This document shows, one piece after another, positions 1 through 9,679 of a DNA stretch of 64,000 nt. Position numbers and translations under genes: made by a program. Below the pieces are notes generated by a model that made no database searches, had not been told where the DNA came from, and saw nothing but the letters and a program-made list of their open reading frames with translations. Position 1 is the stretch's first letter. The number at the start of each line of letters is the position of its first letter. Origin of the DNA: an uncultured Prolixibacteraceae bacterium (GTDB lineage Bacteria; Bacteroidota; Bacteroidia; Bacteroidales; Prolixibacteraceae); NCBI GenBank assembly GCA_937915865.1, contig CALGIG010000107.1, forward strand, positions 1 to 64,000. Reading direction: 5' to 3'.

Positions 1-52
1 TAGGCAGCGGTCTGCAAAACCGTGTACGGCGGTTCGAATCCGCCACTGACCT
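1..52 (+). tRNA. tRNA-Cys (GCA), 3' part only
   Basis: The anticodon loop CTGCAAA gives anticodon GCA (Cys). It is followed by a T arm GGCGG-TTCGAAT-CCGCC (30-44), the 3' acceptor strand ACTGACC (45-51) and discriminator T at 52, as expected for tRNA-Cys. The CCA end is not encoded. The 5' acceptor and D arm lie outside the window. Confidence 0.93.
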
Positions 53-54
53 CA

Positions 55-95
55 ACAATCCTTCAAAATCATATTTCTGAAGGATTGTTTTATTT
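55..95 (+). terminator. Rho-independent terminator after tRNA-Cys
   Basis: An 11-bp perfect inverted repeat (ACAATCCTTCA at 55-65, TGAAGGATTGT at 78-88) is followed by a T-rich tract. It begins directly after the tRNA 3' end, so it most likely ends the tRNA transcript. Confidence 0.85.
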
Positions 96-301
96 TATTA
101 TATTTTTGTCTTGTCCTTTCCATTAAATTCTTTTATTATTAAACTGTTTATTTGCCTGACTACGTCAATCAATGTAGAATTGCCTTAAAAATTCTGTTTA
201 CATTTGAATCGAGCATAACTCTGTGGTTGGTTTTGTTGGAAAGATAGTTAGGCGAATCAAACTCGTTGTTGGTTATTCAATGTATTGATTTAATCTTGTA
301 A

Positions 302-3300
302 ATGATGAGAATCAGAGACTTTCTTTCCGCAAAGTTCCCTGGGAAAATTTCGAAACCTTTAATCCTATTTTTAATAGGGGTAATATCTACTTTTTCTTTT
401 TCTTATTATATTCAGAATAATTACCGGGAGCAATCGATTAATGAGTTAAAATTGATTGGCGCCGATCTTCAAGGTAAAATTTATAACCGGTTACACGCTC
501 ACGCCCAGCTTTTACGCAGTGCTTCTGCTTACATTTCATCTTCCGAAGATGTGACCCGTAAAAAATGGGAAAGTTATTATCGGGTATCTCATATTGAAAA
601 AAACCTTCCAGGTATATTAGGATTAGGTTACGCTCAAATTATTCATAGGGATAAATTAGCTGAGTTTATTAACTCGGTTAAAAGTAGCGGATTCTCTGAT
701 TTTAAAATTTGGCCCGAAGGAGATAGAGAATTCTACACATCAATTATTTATCTCGAACCTTTTTCCGGAAGAAACTTAAGGGCATTTGGTTACGATATGT
801 TTACTGAGCCTGTTCGCAGAAAAGCTATGGAAATCTCCAGAGACTCTGATATTGCCATGCTTTCCGGTAAAGTAAAACTGGTTCAGGAAACAAACCAGGA
901 CATTCAGGCAGGAACATTAATGTTTGTTCCTGTTTATAAACCAGGTTGGCCTGTTAATACAACAGAACAAAGGCGTAAGGCTATCTTAGGCTGGGTTTAT
1001 TCGCCTTACCGGATGAACGATTTGATGGAAGGAATTTTAGCCAGGCGTGACGACAAACAGGATAATCGTATTCATCTGATGATTTATGATGGAATTGAAC
1101 CATCAATTGATAATTTATTGTATAACAATAGCGTAGATAATAATCCTGATAAGTCGGAAATATCTTTTATTTCGATTAAAACTCAGGTTAATTTAAATGG
1201 GAAAGAATGGACTTTAGTTCTCGAAAAATCTGTTCAATCCAATATTTTGCTTCAGGGAATTCTTATCTCCAGTGGTTTTTTAATTAGCATACTGTTGTTT
1301 TTTCTTTCTCTGTTATTGATGAATACTTATGAGAAGGCGAAACAAATAGCTGCTAAGTTGACATTGGAACTCAGGGAAAGTGAATCACAGACTTCGGCCA
1401 TTTTAGAAGTTCTGCCCGACATGTTATTTGTGTTAAATGACGATTGGATGTGTTTAAAATGCTATATCCCAGAGAACATTGATTATCAAATAAATAGTCG
1501 AAATTTTATTGGAGAAAAAATATTCGGTTTTGTTCCGCCTTCAATACTAAATGAAGTTGTGGATGTATTAAAAAAAGCCGTTGACTCGAAGAAATTACAG
1601 GTTCTTGAGTGTGCTGTTGTTTTTGATGAGAAACAATTGTTTTTTGAAGCACGTGTTATCAGTTACGATGGGAATAAATTGTTGTGTATAATCAGAGATA
1701 TTACAAGCAGAAAGAATATTGAGGAAGAACTTAAACAAACCCGAATCAATTTTGAGACATTCTTTAATACGATTGACGATTTTCTGTTTGTACTTGATAA
1801 AAACGGCAATATAATACATACAAATTCAACTGTAATTGATCGCTTAGGATATTCTTATGAAGAAATTTTAGGAATGTCGGTATTACAGATACATCCTGAA
1901 GCAAGAAGGGAAGAAGCAAGCCAAATAGTTGTTGAGATGCTTCAAGGGAAAGCAAAGTTTTGTCCGGTTCCTGTAATGACACGATCTGGAATTCAAATTC
2001 CGGTTGAAACCCGCATCTCACATGGTTACTGGAACGGGAAACCTGTTCTTTTTGGTGTGACTAAGGATATATCTCAGTTACGGCTTTCTGAAGAAAAATT
2101 CTCAAAATTGTTTTATGTGAACCCTTCGGTTTGCGGACTCAGTGAACTTGAAAGCGGTAAATATATTGAAGTAAACAAAGCATTTCAGTCGTTGCTAGGT
2201 TTTGAATTGAGTGAAGTTTTAGGAAATACTGCCGCCGACCTTGGGATTTTTACTCCTGAAACTAAGGCTCAGTTGATTGATAATGCTGATGAGAATGGTG
2301 CTATTTATAATGTTGAAACCAAATTACGAACGAAGAATGGCGATATTAAAAATGTTTTAATGTTTTCAGAAAATATCTTTGTACAGGATAAAAAATACAG
2401 ATTTACTGTTGTACAGGATATTACGGCCCGTAAACAAGCAGAAGAAGCGCTTATGAAATCGAAACAGGAAGCCGAATTTGCGAATAAATCGAAATCCGAG
2501 TTTCTGGCAAATATGAGTCACGAAATCAGAACTCCGATGAATGCCATACTTGGTTTTAGTGAAGCGCTTTACCATAAAATTGATTCGACACAACACAAAA
2601 AGATGCTACAGTCAATCCTGAATAGCGGAAATCTGCTGATGTCGTTGCTTAATGATATTTTGGACCTTTCGAAGATTGAAGCAGGTAAACTTGATATTTC
2701 GTATCAACCTGTTGATTTGGTTGCACTTATTAATGAAATTCATTCATTGTTCCAATATAAAGCGGCTAAAAAAGAGTTGGAATTCGAGGTTTTAGTTGAG
2801 CCTGGTTTTCCTGAAGCTTTTATTCTGGACGAAATAAGGATAAAGCAGGTAATTTTTAATCTTGTTGGAAATGCGATTAAATTTACGCACAAAGGCTATG
2901 TGAAGATTAAAACATTTTATGAGCCCACGAATGAAAACACTGGACGTCTTTCAATTATAGTTGAAGACACAGGTATTGGAATACATGAGTCGCAGCAACA
3001 AATAATTTTTGAAGCTTTTCAGCAACAGTTAGGGCAATCGAACCGTGAATATGAAGGGACTGGTTTAGGATTAGCTATTTCGAAACGATTGGTTGAGCAG
3101 ATGAACGGTTCGATTTCTCTGTTGAGTGAAGTAGGTAGAGGTTCGGTTTTTACAGTTGTTTTTCCGGAAACAGCTATTACCGGAAAAATGACGCCAAAAG
3201 ATACTCTTGAAAAATATGTTCATGCTATTTTTGAACCGGCGATGGTTTTGGTTATTGACAGTGTTGATGCAAATATTGGAACAATTGAAAGTCTTTTGTC

Positions 3301-3949
3301 AAACACGGTAATAACAGTCTCGTCAGCCAAAAACGGGGAAGAAGCATTGGAATTATTACATCATATTCGGCCTGATTTAATTTTAATTGACATAAAAATA
3401 TCGAAGTCTGATGGATTTGAGGTAGCAAAACAAATAAAATCTGGTTACTGGTTGAAACAGATTCCATTAATTGCCTTTTCTGATTCTGTTTTGAACATTG
3501 GGGAAATTGAAAATTCGATAGATTTCGATGGAATCCTCTGTAAACCAGTAAAAAGGGCTGAATTGTTTAAAGTGCTATCTGAGTTTTTAAAACATTCGAT
3601 ACAAGAAAAGACCGAATGGAATTATGAAGAAAAACAATCCGAATTTATTAATTTGAGTAAAGAAACATTCGCCAAATTGCCCGAATTAATTAAGATATTG
3701 AAAGAAGATTATTTGCCTTTTTGGGAGAACATAAAAGATTCGTTAATCCTTTTTAAAATTGAATCGTTTGCGGAGGAACTTCATAAACTGGCTTCCGGGT
3801 TTAATTTTCAATTTTTGAAGGATTATTCAATTCGAATAAAAGAAGAACTTGAGAATATTGATATTGAGTCATTAAGAATAACTTTACAAGAATTCCCAAT
3901 TATAGTTGACAGGATTGTTGAACTAGAAAAAATTCCTCGAAATGAATGA
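302..3949 (+). CDS. Hybrid sensor histidine kinase (CHASE-PAS-HisKA-HATPase-REC-Hpt)
   Basis: Membrane hybrid kinase of 1215 residues. TM1 is at about 19-37 and TM2 at about 316-342; they flank an extracytoplasmic region resembling a CHASE ligand-binding domain. Two or three PAS-like segments follow (about 365-720). The H-box ANMSHEIRTPMNAI carries the phospho-His at H740. The HATPase shows the N box (VGNAIKFT), DTGIGI and GTGLGLAISKRL. A receiver domain has its phospho-Asp at D1030. The C-terminal segment has EELHKLASGFN with H1161, matching the Hpt pattern HxLK/A-G. It overlaps the next gene, a REC-kinase, by 8 nt, suggesting translational coupling and a shared phosphorelay. The ligand cannot be inferred. 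The start is the first ATG of an ATGATG pair; the second is equally possible. Confidence 0.9.
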   Translation: MMRIRDFLSAKFPGKISKPLILFLIGVISTFSFSYYIQNNYREQSINELKLIGADLQGKIYNRLHAHAQLLRSASAYISSSEDVTRKKWESYYRVSHIEKNLPGILGLGYAQIIHRDKLAEFINSVKSSGFSDFKIWPEGDREFYTSIIYLEPFSGRNLRAFGYDMFTEPVRRKAMEISRDSDIAMLSGKVKLVQETNQDIQAGTLMFVPVYKPGWPVNTTEQRRKAILGWVYSPYRMNDLMEGILARRDDKQDNRIHLMIYDGIEPSIDNLLYNNSVDNNPDKSEISFISIKTQVNLNGKEWTLVLEKSVQSNILLQGILISSGFLISILLFFLSLLLMNTYEKAKQIAAKLTLELRESESQTSAILEVLPDMLFVLNDDWMCLKCYIPENIDYQINSRNFIGEKIFGFVPPSILNEVVDVLKKAVDSKKLQVLECAVVFDEKQLFFEARVISYDGNKLLCIIRDITSRKNIEEELKQTRINFETFFNTIDDFLFVLDKNGNIIHTNSTVIDRLGYSYEEILGMSVLQIHPEARREEASQIVVEMLQGKAKFCPVPVMTRSGIQIPVETRISHGYWNGKPVLFGVTKDISQLRLSEEKFSKLFYVNPSVCGLSELESGKYIEVNKAFQSLLGFELSEVLGNTAADLGIFTPETKAQLIDNADENGAIYNVETKLRTKNGDIKNVLMFSENIFVQDKKYRFTVVQDITARKQAEEALMKSKQEAEFANKSKSEFLANMSHEIRTPMNAILGFSEALYHKIDSTQHKKMLQSILNSGNLLMSLLNDILDLSKIEAGKLDISYQPVDLVALINEIHSLFQYKAAKKELEFEVLVEPGFPEAFILDEIRIKQVIFNLVGNAIKFTHKGYVKIKTFYEPTNENTGRLSIIVEDTGIGIHESQQQIIFEAFQQQLGQSNREYEGTGLGLAISKRLVEQMNGSISLLSEVGRGSVFTVVFPETAITGKMTPKDTLEKYVHAIFEPAMVLVIDSVDANIGTIESLLSNTVITVSSAKNGEEALELLHHIRPDLILIDIKISKSDGFEVAKQIKSGYWLKQIPLIAFSDSVLNIGEIENSIDFDGILCKPVKRAELFKVLSEFLKHSIQEKTEWNYEEKQSEFINLSKETFAKLPELIKILKEDYLPFWENIKDSLILFKIESFAEELHKLASGFNFQFLKDYSIRIKEELENIDIESLRITLQEFPIIVDRIVELEKIPRNE

Positions 3950-5039
3950 ATCAATTAATATCTTGGTCGTCGATGACAATTTGGAAAACCTAAAGGTTGT
4001 TGGCAACTTTTTGAAAGAGCAGGGCTATCGGATTGCCCTTGCTTTCGATGGAAAATCAGCTCTTTCCATAATAGAAAACAATCCAATAGATATGGTATTG
4101 CTCGATATAATGATGCCAGAAATGGATGGTTTTGAAGTTTGCCGACAAATAAAATCAAAAAAAGAAATTGCTAATATTCCAGTTATCTTTTTATCGGCCA
4201 AGAACAATACAGAAGATGTTATTAGGGGATTTGAATTGGGTGGGGCTGATTATGTTACAAAGCCATTTGTCAGGAGTGAATTGTTGATGCGCGTAAAAAA
4301 TCACCTCGAATTGAGTGCTGTCAGAAACAGGTTGATCGAAACATTACAAACCCGGGATAAGCTTTATTCAATTATTGCACACGATCTTCGTACACCGTTC
4401 GTAAATATTGCAAACCTGATTGATACAATTAAAAGTGGGATAATTGAGGTAGGAAGCGACGACTTTTTTGAACTTATGCAATTGCTTGATGAATCGGCCC
4501 GGAAAACCAATGCACTTTTAAATAATTTAATTGATTGGGCTAAGGTGCAATCGGGTAAATTGAATCTAAACAGGTTGAATTTAGACATTTCGGTAGTTAT
4601 TGAGGATTGCATTCATCTGTTATCAGGAAATGCCAGGGTTAAGGGTATTTCTATAAAGTCGTCAGTACAGCCAGAAACTTTCGCTTTTTTCGATGCTATC
4701 ACAGTAAATACAATCTTCAGAAATATCCTTTCGAATGCTATAAAGTTTACTCCAGAAGGGGGCATGATTACTATTTCTGCTTCGGAATCAGATAATTATT
4801 TGTCGGTTATAATAACTGATACTGGAGTAGGAATGTCGGATGAAACAATTCATCACATATTTTCCAGGAATCAGTCTTTCACTTCAATTGGTACTAAAAG
4901 TGAAAATGGAAGTGGTTTGGGCTTGCAACTTGTAAAGGAAATGATTGAGCAAAATGATGCTAAAATAAGGATTGAAAGTGAACTTGATAAAGGAACATCT
5001 TTCATTATCGAGTTTTTAAAAATAAATCCAACCATTTAG
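3942..5039 (+). CDS. Response regulator-histidine kinase (REC-HisKA-HATPase)
   Basis: Cytoplasmic protein of 365 residues with no membrane segment. An N-terminal receiver (about 5-120) has acidic D11/D12, phospho-Asp D55 in LLDIMMPEMDG, and the KPF lysine motif. A HisKA follows with H147 in IIAHDLRTPF, then a HATPase_c with NAIKFTPEGG, DTGVGM and GSGLGLQLVKEM. The architecture (receiver upstream of kinase, no DNA-binding output) fits a middle or modulatory component of a multistep phosphorelay. The 8-nt overlap with the upstream hybrid kinase suggests the two work together; a phosphate path from that kinase's Hpt domain to D55 is inference. Confidence 0.9.
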   Translation: MNESINILVVDDNLENLKVVGNFLKEQGYRIALAFDGKSALSIIENNPIDMVLLDIMMPEMDGFEVCRQIKSKKEIANIPVIFLSAKNNTEDVIRGFELGGADYVTKPFVRSELLMRVKNHLELSAVRNRLIETLQTRDKLYSIIAHDLRTPFVNIANLIDTIKSGIIEVGSDDFFELMQLLDESARKTNALLNNLIDWAKVQSGKLNLNRLNLDISVVIEDCIHLLSGNARVKGISIKSSVQPETFAFFDAITVNTIFRNILSNAIKFTPEGGMITISASESDNYLSVIITDTGVGMSDETIHHIFSRNQSFTSIGTKSENGSGLGLQLVKEMIEQNDAKIRIESELDKGTSFIIEFLKINPTI

Positions 5040-5095
5040 TAACCTGATATTTGCTGTGTATGTTCGTCCGTCGGATACGATATTAAACTTCATGT

Positions 5096-5124
5096 TTTGA
5101 AGCTTGATTTTTTTGGTTACTTTG
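5096..5124 (+). promoter_or_regulatory. Bacteroidota-type promoter for plsC
   Basis: A TTTG (5096-5099) and a TTACTTTG box (5117-5124, one mismatch to TAnnTTTG) are spaced 17 bp apart. The box sits 21 bp before the ATG at 5146 and lies inside the longest possible ORF, which supports the downstream start. Confidence 0.5.
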
Positions 5125-5145
5125 CGTCGTGAAATTTTTAGACAC

Positions 5146-5883
5146 ATGGCCAGAAAATTGCTTTCATACATTATTACTCCAATTTACCTTTTATATTTCG
5201 GTTCTCTTTTACTTTTGTTTCATCCTGTTCAGGTTGTGACACGCTGGGTTTGGGGGTATCCGGTTAGGAAGAAGGTGGTTGATGTATTAAATTTTTCTTT
5301 GATTTATGGATTACGCCTTTTGGGAGCGAAAATTACTTTTAATGGTTTTGAAAAAATACCCGACAACAGACCAATTATAATTGTTGCCAATCATCAAAGT
5401 ACCTTCGATATTCCTCCTGTGGTTGTTGGATTTCGTAAGAACCACCCTAAATTTATATCGAAAGTTGAACTTGGAAAATGGATACCAAGTATTTCGTATA
5501 ACCTTAGGCATGGTGGGTCTGTTTTAATCGACCGAAAAAATCCTCGTCAATCAGTAAAAGATATTTTACTTTTGGGAAAACACATTGAGCAAAACAAATA
5601 TGCGGCTTGTATCTTTCCTGAAGGGACCCGAACAAAAGACGGTAAGGTTAATTCTTTTATGCCTGCCGGAGTAGCATCACTTGTAAAATCCTCTCCTTCA
5701 GCTCTTATTGTTCCATTTGCAATTAGTGGAAATTATGAATTAATGAAAAAAGGATATTACCCACTGACTTTTGGTGTCGACTTAAGATATACTGTCCTTG
5801 ATCCAATTGATCCCAAGGGAAAAGACATGAATGAACTGGTTTTACAAATTGAAGAAATAATCCGAAAAGAGGTAGAACATTAG
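5146..5883 (+). CDS. plsC: 1-acyl-sn-glycerol-3-phosphate acyltransferase (PlsC family)
   Basis: Transfers an acyl chain to lysophosphatidic acid, giving phosphatidic acid for membrane phospholipids; acts at the inner membrane. The catalytic HX4D motif is NHQSTFD (H83 and D88 from the chosen start), and the glycerol-phosphate binding motif is FPEGTR (about 157-162). An N-terminal hydrophobic stretch (about 8-30) is the membrane anchor. The 245-residue length is normal. An in-frame ATG at 5104 would add 14 residues, but a near-consensus promoter overlaps that segment, so 5146 is preferred. It converges with the TPR gene on the other strand. Confidence 0.88.
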   Translation: MARKLLSYIITPIYLLYFGSLLLLFHPVQVVTRWVWGYPVRKKVVDVLNFSLIYGLRLLGAKITFNGFEKIPDNRPIIIVANHQSTFDIPPVVVGFRKNHPKFISKVELGKWIPSISYNLRHGGSVLIDRKNPRQSVKDILLLGKHIEQNKYAACIFPEGTRTKDGKVNSFMPAGVASLVKSSPSALIVPFAISGNYELMKKGYYPLTFGVDLRYTVLDPIDPKGKDMNELVLQIEEIIRKEVEH

Positions 5884-5892
5884 CTAAAATAG

Positions 5893-6633
5893 CTATCGGT
5901 TCTTTGCATAATCTGCCCCGATAAATTTATCAATCCACTTTAAGGTTCCATAATCCTTTTGTATCGATTTAAGGAATATTTCAGCTTCTTTGTCCTGGCT
6001 GGTTTCATGTAGGGTTTTCAGGATAAATGTACATAAAAGCAATTTTTGCCAGTTACATTTTGAGTCTTTTGTGTCGAAAAGAACCATTGCTTTTTGGTAA
6101 TACTCTATAGCTTTCTTTTTATCGCCACCCAAAATGGTTGGACGGTAATTCAGCGAATTGCCTTTTTCAATAAATCCCATAGGTTCTGTGGAATCTAGCT
6201 TTATTGCTTTATCAATGTATGCCAGGCTTTTAGGTCCTAAAAAAGGAGCTTTGTAAACCGCCAAAGATATTTTATATCCGTAAAATGCTCCGGCAAGCGC
6301 CTGAAGTTGTGCATTCTCAGAATTTTGTTCTAAAAGTTTATCAAAATATTTGTCGGCTTTCGAAATATATTTTTTAGCTGTTTCTTTATCTCCTAAACCA
6401 ATTTGGTAACCAACAAATCCATACATTCCCTTCAGGATTTCAAGTTGCCAAATAAATGTTGTTGGTTTTACTTGTTCCATTTCATTAATAAGTTGTGGCC
6501 ACACCGACATATCTCCATCCCGGTAACTTTCGAAAAGTTTACAGTGATAGTAAATGATGTCTTTTGTTTGAGCGCTAATTATTAAACCATTAATTATTAG
6601 TAATATGGCAATAATTGTAAATTTGATATTCAT
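5893..6633 (-). CDS. Exported TPR-containing protein of unknown function
   Basis: A 246-residue protein with an N-terminal signal peptide (hydrophobic 4-20, ending SAQ). The body is helical with tetratricopeptide-like segments, for example around residues 85-105 and 145-185 (a Y-Q-K-A-M type repeat). No catalytic motif is visible. It stands alone, convergent with plsC and divergent from lpxK. The likely location is the periplasm. Many Bacteroidota encode similar orphan TPR exports; no specific role can be assigned. Confidence 0.7.
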   Translation of the reverse strand: MNIKFTIIAILLIINGLIISAQTKDIIYYHCKLFESYRDGDMSVWPQLINEMEQVKPTTFIWQLEILKGMYGFVGYQIGLGDKETAKKYISKADKYFDKLLEQNSENAQLQALAGAFYGYKISLAVYKAPFLGPKSLAYIDKAIKLDSTEPMGFIEKGNSLNYRPTILGGDKKKAIEYYQKAMVLFDTKDSKCNWQKLLLCTFILKTLHETSQDKEAEIFLKSIQKDYGTLKWIDKFIGADYAKNR

Positions 6634-6873
6634 TATACGAGGGTGTTATTCATATTTGACATTGTCTGATTTAATTATTATAACGCAAAAACACTATTCA
6701 GAATTTCGTAAAATGTACGATATTGATATTCAGATACAAATGTAATTTTTGTTTGATGTTAAAGCTACAAATATCTCGCAAGTTGACTCGAATTAAATTT
6801 GAATTGTCGAAATTTGAAACCCCACAGCTCATTTTTTAGTATTTTCGTACCGTATTTTATTCTGAAAACGAAC

Positions 6874-7977
6874 ATGTTCAAATATTTTTTATATCCATTT
6901 TCTGTTATTTACGGATTGATTATATCGTTCCGGAATTTCTTATACGATTACAAAGTTTTCAAAACAACTGAATTTGAAATTCCTGTTATTTCAATTGGAA
7001 ACATAACTGTAGGTGGAACAGGAAAAACACCTCATACTGAATACTTGGTTGAATTACTTAGCAAACAATTTCAGGTTACTACGATCAGTAGAGGTTATAA
7101 ACGTAAAACTAAAGGTTTTCACCAGGTTGAAGTTAGTTCAACCGCGGTTGAGGTTGGAGACGAACCGCTTCAGATAAAAAATAAGTTCAAAGATATACAG
7201 GTGGTTGTCGATGAAAAAAGGGTTCATGCAATCCAAAAGGTACAGAAACAAGATGTTAATAACCTTCCTGATGTTATTTTACTCGATGATGCTTTTCAAC
7301 ATCGTAGTGTTACTGCCGGAATAAACATTTTACTGATCGATTTTAATCGTCCGATTGATAAAGACCGATTGCTTCCAGTTGGTTACTTACGCGAATCGAG
7401 GTGGCAAATGCGGCGTGCAAATGTGATAATTTACACCAAATGTCCTCAGGAAATATCGCCAATTACACGCCGTATCATTATGAAAGAAGTGTACTTAAGA
7501 CCATACCAAACACTCTTCTTTACCACAATGGTATATCAGCAGTTAACTCCTGTTTTTTCGGAACTGGCCATTGAAACGCCCAAACTTGCGTCAGATAATG
7601 TCAGTGTTTTGTTGGTTACCGGAATTGCCAACCCAGAACATCTTCAAAAATATCTTAGCAATTTTACTGAGGATATCACTGTATTAAAATATCCTGATCA
7701 CCATAATTTTAACACAGCGAATATACAGCAAATAGAACAAAAGTTTGTTGAAATTAATTCGGAAAACAAAATAATAATAACTACAGAGAAAGACTCGATG
7801 CGATTAAAGGACCTGGATTTATCATCTCATTTAAAATCGCATTTATTTTATATACCTTTAAAAATTAAATTCCTTGACAGCGAGGGTAAAAATTTTGACG
7901 ATAAAATAGTTACTTATGTTAGAGAAAATAAAAGCAACCGCGAACTTCATAAGCGAAAGAATAGGAAAACCAATTGA
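6874..7977 (+). CDS. lpxK: Tetraacyldisaccharide 4'-kinase (lipid A 4'-kinase)
   Basis: Phosphorylates the 4' position of the tetraacyldisaccharide 1-phosphate precursor of lipid A at the inner membrane. The Walker A motif is GGTGKT (about 47-52 from the chosen start), and the conserved DDAFQHR motif follows. The N-terminus is hydrophobic, as usual for this membrane-bound kinase. The ATG at 6874 gives 367 residues. An in-frame ATG at 6799 would add 25 residues that span a promoter-like TATTTTCG box (6840-6847), so 6874 is preferred. The 3' end overlaps the purine phosphorylase start by 62 nt in another frame. Confidence 0.92.
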   Translation: MFKYFLYPFSVIYGLIISFRNFLYDYKVFKTTEFEIPVISIGNITVGGTGKTPHTEYLVELLSKQFQVTTISRGYKRKTKGFHQVEVSSTAVEVGDEPLQIKNKFKDIQVVVDEKRVHAIQKVQKQDVNNLPDVILLDDAFQHRSVTAGINILLIDFNRPIDKDRLLPVGYLRESRWQMRRANVIIYTKCPQEISPITRRIIMKEVYLRPYQTLFFTTMVYQQLTPVFSELAIETPKLASDNVSVLLVTGIANPEHLQKYLSNFTEDITVLKYPDHHNFNTANIQQIEQKFVEINSENKIIITTEKDSMRLKDLDLSSHLKSHLFYIPLKIKFLDSEGKNFDDKIVTYVRENKSNRELHKRKNRKTN

Positions 7978-8728
7978 AGCTGGCATTATTCTCGGCTCGG
8001 GCCTTGGTGGATTGGTTAAAGAAATCAACATTGAGTTGATAATTCCATACCAAGAGATTCCAGATTTTCCGGTATCTACGGTTGAAGGGCATTCAGGTAA
8101 ACTGATTTTTGGGCAGCTTGGTGGAAAAAGTGTACTGGCAATGCAAGGGCGTTTCCACTTTTACGAAGGTTATTCGATGAAGGAAGTGACTTTCCCTGTC
8201 AGAGTAATGAAACAGTTAGGAATCAATACTTTGTTTGTTTCTAATGCTTCAGGAGGACTAAATCCAAATTACAAGGTTGGTGATATTGTTATTATAAGCG
8301 ATCATATTAATTTTTTCCCCGAACATCCGTTAAGAGGTAAAAATATAAGCGAACTAGGACCGCGTTTCCCTGACATGAGTAAAACTTACGATGTTCATTT
8401 ACGAAACAGGGCTAAAGCAATTGCACTGAAAAATGGAATTTCTGTGCGCGAAGGAATTTATGTCGGGGTTCAGGGACCAACATTCGAAACTCCTTCAGAA
8501 TATTTGATGTTTAGACATTTAGGTGCAGATTTGGTTGGTATGTCTACTGTTCCTGAAGTGATAGTTGCCCGACACATGGATATGACTGTATTCGGTATTT
8601 CAATAGTAACCGATAGTGGCGTGCCAGGCCAGATTGTAGAAATATCTCATGAAGAAGTCCAGGAAGTGGCAATGAAGGCCGAACCTAATATGACGTTGAT
8701 ACTTAGAGAGCTGATCGCTGGTTTGTGA
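7916..8728 (+). CDS. punA: Purine nucleoside phosphorylase (PNP-I, trimeric type)
   Basis: Cleaves purine nucleosides with phosphate to base plus ribose-1-phosphate (purine salvage). Family landmarks: LGSGLGGL near residue 28, MQGRFHFYEGYSM, NASGGLN (phosphate/base site), the GVQGPTFETPSEYLMFR stretch, and the GMSTVPEVIVARH block. The 270-residue length fits the inosine-guanosine (trimeric) class. Its first 62 nt overlap the end of lpxK, so translation is probably coupled. The GNAT gene follows immediately. Confidence 0.93.
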   Translation: MLEKIKATANFISERIGKPIEAGIILGSGLGGLVKEINIELIIPYQEIPDFPVSTVEGHSGKLIFGQLGGKSVLAMQGRFHFYEGYSMKEVTFPVRVMKQLGINTLFVSNASGGLNPNYKVGDIVIISDHINFFPEHPLRGKNISELGPRFPDMSKTYDVHLRNRAKAIALKNGISVREGIYVGVQGPTFETPSEYLMFRHLGADLVGMSTVPEVIVARHMDMTVFGISIVTDSGVPGQIVEISHEEVQEVAMKAEPNMTLILRELIAGL

Positions 8729-8734
8729 TTGTTT

Positions 8735-9259
8735 ATGGACAATATTCCAGGATATAAGCAAATACCAGTAAAAACCTGGTTTCTACGGTTTGAAGGAACT
8801 ATTCCAGATTTTTCTTCTTTCGAAAAATCAGTCCATGTCTCAATATGGCAAAATCCAAATGTTGAGCAATACCTTGAACTATATGAGAAAATTGGCGGTA
8901 TTTGGGGCTGGACTGGCCGTTTGCTAAAAACCAGAGAAGAATTGGAGCTTATTTTAAACTCAGATAATAACGAGGTTTGGTTTTTTTCGGTTGATGATAA
9001 GGTTGCTGGTTTTTTTGAGTTGGACCGATTGGAACAGGAGACTGAGATTGTTTACCTCGGGCTGAAGCCTGAATGGATAGGAAAAGGGTTTGGTTTAAAA
9101 ATAATAAAGGCAGCGATTGCTACGGCTGGTAAAAATGGAAATAGAGTATGGCTTCATACCTGCGAGAGAGATCACCATTTGGCGCTATATACCTACCAAA
9201 AAGCAGGGTTCACAATAGAGAAAGAACTTATTTTGTTAGAATATTATCCTGAAGAATAG
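8735..9259 (+). CDS. GNAT family N-acetyltransferase
   Basis: Single GNAT domain of 174 residues. The acetyl-CoA binding motif A region is recognisable (LKPEWIGKGFGLKIIKAA, with the R/Q-x-x-G-x-G/A-type loop), followed by the C-terminal TYQKAGFTIEKE element. The substrate is unknown. The preferred start is ATG at 8735; a TTG at 8729 directly after the punA stop is an alternative. It likely shares the lpxK-punA transcript. A metabolic link with purine salvage or lipid A is not evident. Confidence 0.85.
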   Translation: MDNIPGYKQIPVKTWFLRFEGTIPDFSSFEKSVHVSIWQNPNVEQYLELYEKIGGIWGWTGRLLKTREELELILNSDNNEVWFFSVDDKVAGFFELDRLEQETEIVYLGLKPEWIGKGFGLKIIKAAIATAGKNGNRVWLHTCERDHHLALYTYQKAGFTIEKELILLEYYPEE

Positions 9260-9679
9260 TATTTTATGTTTTATTCCCAAACGGTATTTGAAAAATTATG
9301 TCAGATGTTTTTTTGCCGACCATTATAGTGCTGGTTTTTTGTTTTGATTTTTTTTTAGACATGATGACTTACTAAACCATATTCTACCGTTTCATATATT
9401 CTTCTTTTCAGTTTTGATTTTCTGATCAAGGTCAGGTTTTCAGATTTGATACCTACCTATGGGATAGCAATAAATGATCATTTTCGGTTGGTCTTGCCTA
9501 AGGAGAGATGGTAATTTCATTTGAATGAAAACAATTATAGTTAAAAAATTATAACTTGCAGAACTTTCTTAAACAAACTATTCAGGGGTTCAATCGTTTC
9601 TATACGTTGATTTGCCTTGCAAAATTCTGAATTTTTGTTTGCTATAACATAATGGTAAATGCCATAATAGAAGATAATA
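9260..9679 (+). other. 420-bp intergenic region, no gene seen
   Basis: AT-rich and T-tract-rich, without a convincing ORF, strong hairpin or exact TAnnTTTG box. It must hold the end of the upstream operon and the promoter of the large adhesin gene, but I cannot place either with confidence. Confidence 0.5.

Noticed and set aside
5104..5145. Longer PlsC N-terminus from ATG 5104
   Set aside because: The extension lies over a near-consensus promoter box and is not hydrophobic like the true N-terminus.
9260..9679. Hidden small gene or RNA between the GNAT and adhesin genes
   Set aside because: No open frame with a signal peptide or domain, and no stable hairpin or tRNA-like structure was found.
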